Below are positions 61,095 through 64,000 of a stretch of DNA of 64,000 nucleotides, piece by piece. The stretch covers positions 210,126-274,125 of the forward strand of contig JAYKAV010002810.1 of NCBI GenBank assembly GCA_035582835.1. Reading direction: 5' to 3'. Position numbers and translations under genes: made by a program. The notes beneath the pieces were generated by a model. It saw only the letters and a program-made list of their open reading frames with translations, had not been told where the DNA came from and ran no database searches. This DNA comes from Phoebastria nigripes (Eukaryota; Chordata; Aves; Procellariiformes; Diomedeidae). Each line of letters starts with the position of its first letter. Position 1 is the stretch's first letter.

Positions 61095-61222
61095 TTAGTA
61101 AGGCAGGTAGGAAAGTAGGATGCCAGGCAGGAAGGAAGGAAGGCAGGGAAGAAGGAAAGCAGTCGGGCAGGACAGAAGGTAGGCAGAAAAGGGAGGAAGG
61201 AAGAAAGGAAGGAGGGCAGAAA
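61095..61222 (+). repeat. (GGAA)n / (GGCA)n purine-rich simple repeat
   Basis: About 125 bases consist almost wholly of GGAA, GGCA and GAAG units with no T except a few. It is an imperfect tetranucleotide array. GGAA is the core of ETS-factor sites, so arrays of this kind can act as enhancers, though nothing here shows that this one does. Confidence 0.85.
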
Positions 61223-64000
61223 CTTGAAATCTTACATTCACTTTGCTGTATCAAGTCANTTATTTAAATTTGCCTCACATTCATATGTCTTCACATTCAT
61301 GTGTAATATTTACCTGCCTAGCTGGATTTCATTTGCTGGTTTTAGTATCCTTAACAAACTTTATTATTGCAACAAAAACAACAACTGCCAATGTCATAGA
61401 CTCCTGATGGCTGTGAATTGACATCTCAGCTCAGTGAAGTGCTATTGTTCAGGAAATCAATTAAACCCGTAGTTAGGTTATGTTAAGTCCTGAGTAATTT
61501 GAGGCATGAAAGAACATGAGGAGTGAATAAGTACCGCTACTCCTACGGAGTGGTTCTNGTGCATTTGAACTGAAACATGGTTTTGATATCTGTACCAGAT
61601 CTGTTTTGCAACTGCAGGAGTGTAAATGCGTGAAGGACATTTTTATCTAGTGCATACAGTCTGGCACCTTTTGTCAAAACAGAACTCAAACACTCATGTG
61701 TCAGCCAAAACAGGTGTTTGGCTGTTAATGGAGCTGAAGTGAAAGTTTGAACGTTGTGTAGGATGAAAGATGAGCTTGAGGAAAGTCTAGAGAATACATT
61801 TAAGTGCGTAAATACTCCAGGCCCATGTAAGCCTCTCAATGTTGCCCAATTCAAGGAAAAATACAAAGACAAAGCCAAGCTGCTGGCAGCTTCCATCCCC
61901 ATGTCTTCCTCTCTACTTACCTAGGCAGTAGGGCTAAACGTAGGCAAATAGGGAAGGCCAATATGCTGAAGAGGCTAGGCGTGTCCATTACTAGCCAGTG
62001 TGCTGTCATGTCTCGGAGCTCAGGCAAAAATCTACAGTGCAATTTGCTGAATTTCCTTTTCTGCTTCTGAGGACTGCCTGTCCATAGTCTCCTTCCTTTC
62101 CCTTCCCCATCAGCAATGCCTATCCTGCAGGCTGGCAGGCAAATGTGGTGCCAGGAAAGAAACAATGAATTTCCTGGCAGCTGTCTAGCACCCAGCTCTT
62201 TCTTCAGGAATGGCTTTATTTTATACAGGTTTCAGGTAACAGATTTGGCAGAAAAAAAGTGAAAGCTGAATAATTTATTCTGATTTGGCAAAATGTAAAG
62301 TATTTCTTGGATGAATTTGAGATAAAATAAAAATCTGTGGTCTACGCATGTCACATAACAGCCCCAACACTCAGAATAAATGATAACATATCAGCTACTG
62401 CATCCATTTGACAATCTGAAGTCCTTAATCTTCAGTCCTTATGGTTCTCTGATTGCCCCTTCTCTGATTCTTAATACTGCCTCCTGAGTCCTAGTACCAG
62501 GAATTATCTGCAGTAATTCTGTTTCAATTACAGCCAATTGTCCATAATCTGAGTTTCTGGTATGCTTCATATAAAATTATTGTCAGACTGGTACATTACT
62601 TTTACTGCTCTGTGTTTGTGTACCTTTTCCTTTAAAAAAACAGAAAGAAGACTCTTATTTGCAAATTCACGAATTATGCAAGTTTGTCCATGATCACCAA
62701 GGCAAATTAAAAGAAAAAACAGCATAATGTACACCACCAGTCTGTGAAGGATACTGTTGAATTTGTCAAAATGGGATAAAACCTTGGGGTGCTATCTGAA
62801 TCGTCAGCTAAGCTTGGATGACCAGCTAGTGCCAATGATTACAAAACAAAACACCCCCCTCCACACCCACACACTGTATTTCAGCTTCAGAATTCAAGGA
62901 AATGCTGATCCTTCTTCCTGACTGTGTCTCTGGTTCCTGTGATCCAGATCAGGTATTTATCAGCTCCTGACTGGGTTAACAAAATTCCCTGTACCTAAAA
63001 CAGTGCCTCAGCTCCAGCAGCCACAAAAGTCATCTTTCTGCTGCCTCCAGAGCCTGGTTGCTGTCTGGAAATATTCCAAAATCTCTTTGCTAAGTAAAGT
63101 TTTTCTATTATAGTGACCATGGCAAGGATTGTATGACATCAACTGGGACCTTCCTTATTGTAGGTTAATTTACAGGAGTTGTATTGAAAGAGCCCCAGTT
63201 ATCTAAACAGCAGTCCAAAACCTTAGAACCAATAGTGCATATCCACAGGCTAGAGTAAAGATATATGGATCTGAGAAGAGGTTTGACTCTCCCAAATTTG
63301 AGTCATCAGCATACCATAGCATCCAGTTGTGTCTCCCTTTCTCCTGTTAAAAACTGTATTAGGACATGAACGAGCTCACATCCCTTCCCACACTACTGAA
63401 GGAAAACTGTTGCATCCACATAGCCATGGCTTGGAAAAACTGTTTTCCAGAGACTTCAAAACAAGACTTCTAGACACGTGATCAGGCTACAATCAGACAG
63501 CATAAAAAGATGCCGACATCGGCTAGATACTCCTGACCTGCAGCAGACGTCCAAATCCCACTCGCATTAGCCAGACGTGTGTCCTGCNCTCTGCGGGAGG
63601 CTGTTGCATTTGTAGAAGGGAAGGCAGGGAGTACAACACGCACAGTGCCTCAGCCATCACAGGTCACGCTCCTGCGTTATTAGCAGAAGTCAAAGAGGAA
63701 AGCAGATTTGTATTAACGTGCCAGAGTGTGACATGGGACAGCTGAGATATGGGCACATTTTTGCTGCCCTCTGCAGTCTGCTGTCCTAGGCAGCTGCCTG
63801 CACTGTCTCTTGGGTAGCAATAGCCCTGACAGACAAGAAGTGCAGAAGGCGGCTCTCAAAAAGCAACTATAACAATTCTGAACTATAAGCCTAGTTGTTT
63901 TTTTTNCCTGTGGGGGAGGGAAGATTAGGGACTATATCTTTCTGCATTGAAGCAATTTATAAATAGTATTATTTCTTAGAAATACATATGGCACAGAATA

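Larger units (their letters stand above)
52991..64000. other. Unique noncoding DNA with simple repeats and faint old repeats
   Basis: No gene is supported. An (A)n(AAC)n tract lies at 54052-54087, an A-rich tract with G interruptions at 57283-57318, and an A-rich tract at 60597-60629. A purine-rich GGAA tract at 61095-61222 is listed separately. Faint MIR-like phrases occur near 55929-55975 and 59854-59882. The 232-codon minus-strand open frame at 55063-55761 has no recognisable domain; I treat it as chance. Confidence 0.5.

Noticed and set aside
1..64000. CRISPR arrays, bacterial operons, rRNA or tRNA genes
   Set aside because: None is present. The transposon content shows vertebrate nuclear DNA.

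Overview
The window looks like a stretch of bird nuclear genome. It is AT-rich and single copy, with no convincing multi-exon gene. The diagnosis rests on its transposon remains. CR1-type LINE fragments lie at 1-167, 10465-12772, 21868-22435, 42427-42660 and 33030-33215. Two GC-rich avian-type LTR segments lie at 34669-35244 and 52215-52990. The shape of the 34669-35244 LTR (TGTC...GACA ends, ATTAAA signal, GC-rich 3' end) resembles LTRs I know from many Neoaves, so a neoavian bird is my best guess. That guess is inference, not proof.

Layout. 1-167 is a minus-strand CR1 endonuclease piece running off the left edge. 168-9119 is unique noncoding DNA with an AAAC microsatellite. 9120-9800 is a badly decayed reverse transcriptase remnant that reads like the L2 clade, not CR1. 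10465-12772 is the best-preserved element: a 5'-truncated CR1 carrying the end of the endonuclease domain, the whole reverse transcriptase core and the CR1 3' tail, broken by frameshifts and stops. 12867-21867 is unique DNA with a GC-rich patch at 18255-18535. 21868-22435 is an old minus-strand CR1. 22436-32990 is unique DNA containing two coding-like pieces that I cannot assign: a possible 71-base exon at 25409-25479 (+) and a 159-codon open frame at 27718-28197 (-). 33030-33215 holds two CR1-type 3' tails in a row. 34669-35244 is a solo LTR. 35245-52214 is unique DNA with an old CR1 tail and a CA microsatellite. 52215-52990 is a GC-rich LTR-derived segment. 52991-64000 is unique DNA with simple repeats and faint old SINE-like pieces.

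No genes here act together. The window is best read as an intergenic desert or the inside of a large intron. Single Ns are scattered throughout and concentrate in the young repeats, which suggests consensus or mapping ambiguity. I found no convincing new biological system. The items most worth a second look are the L2-like remnant and the unassigned minus-strand open frame at 27718-28197.
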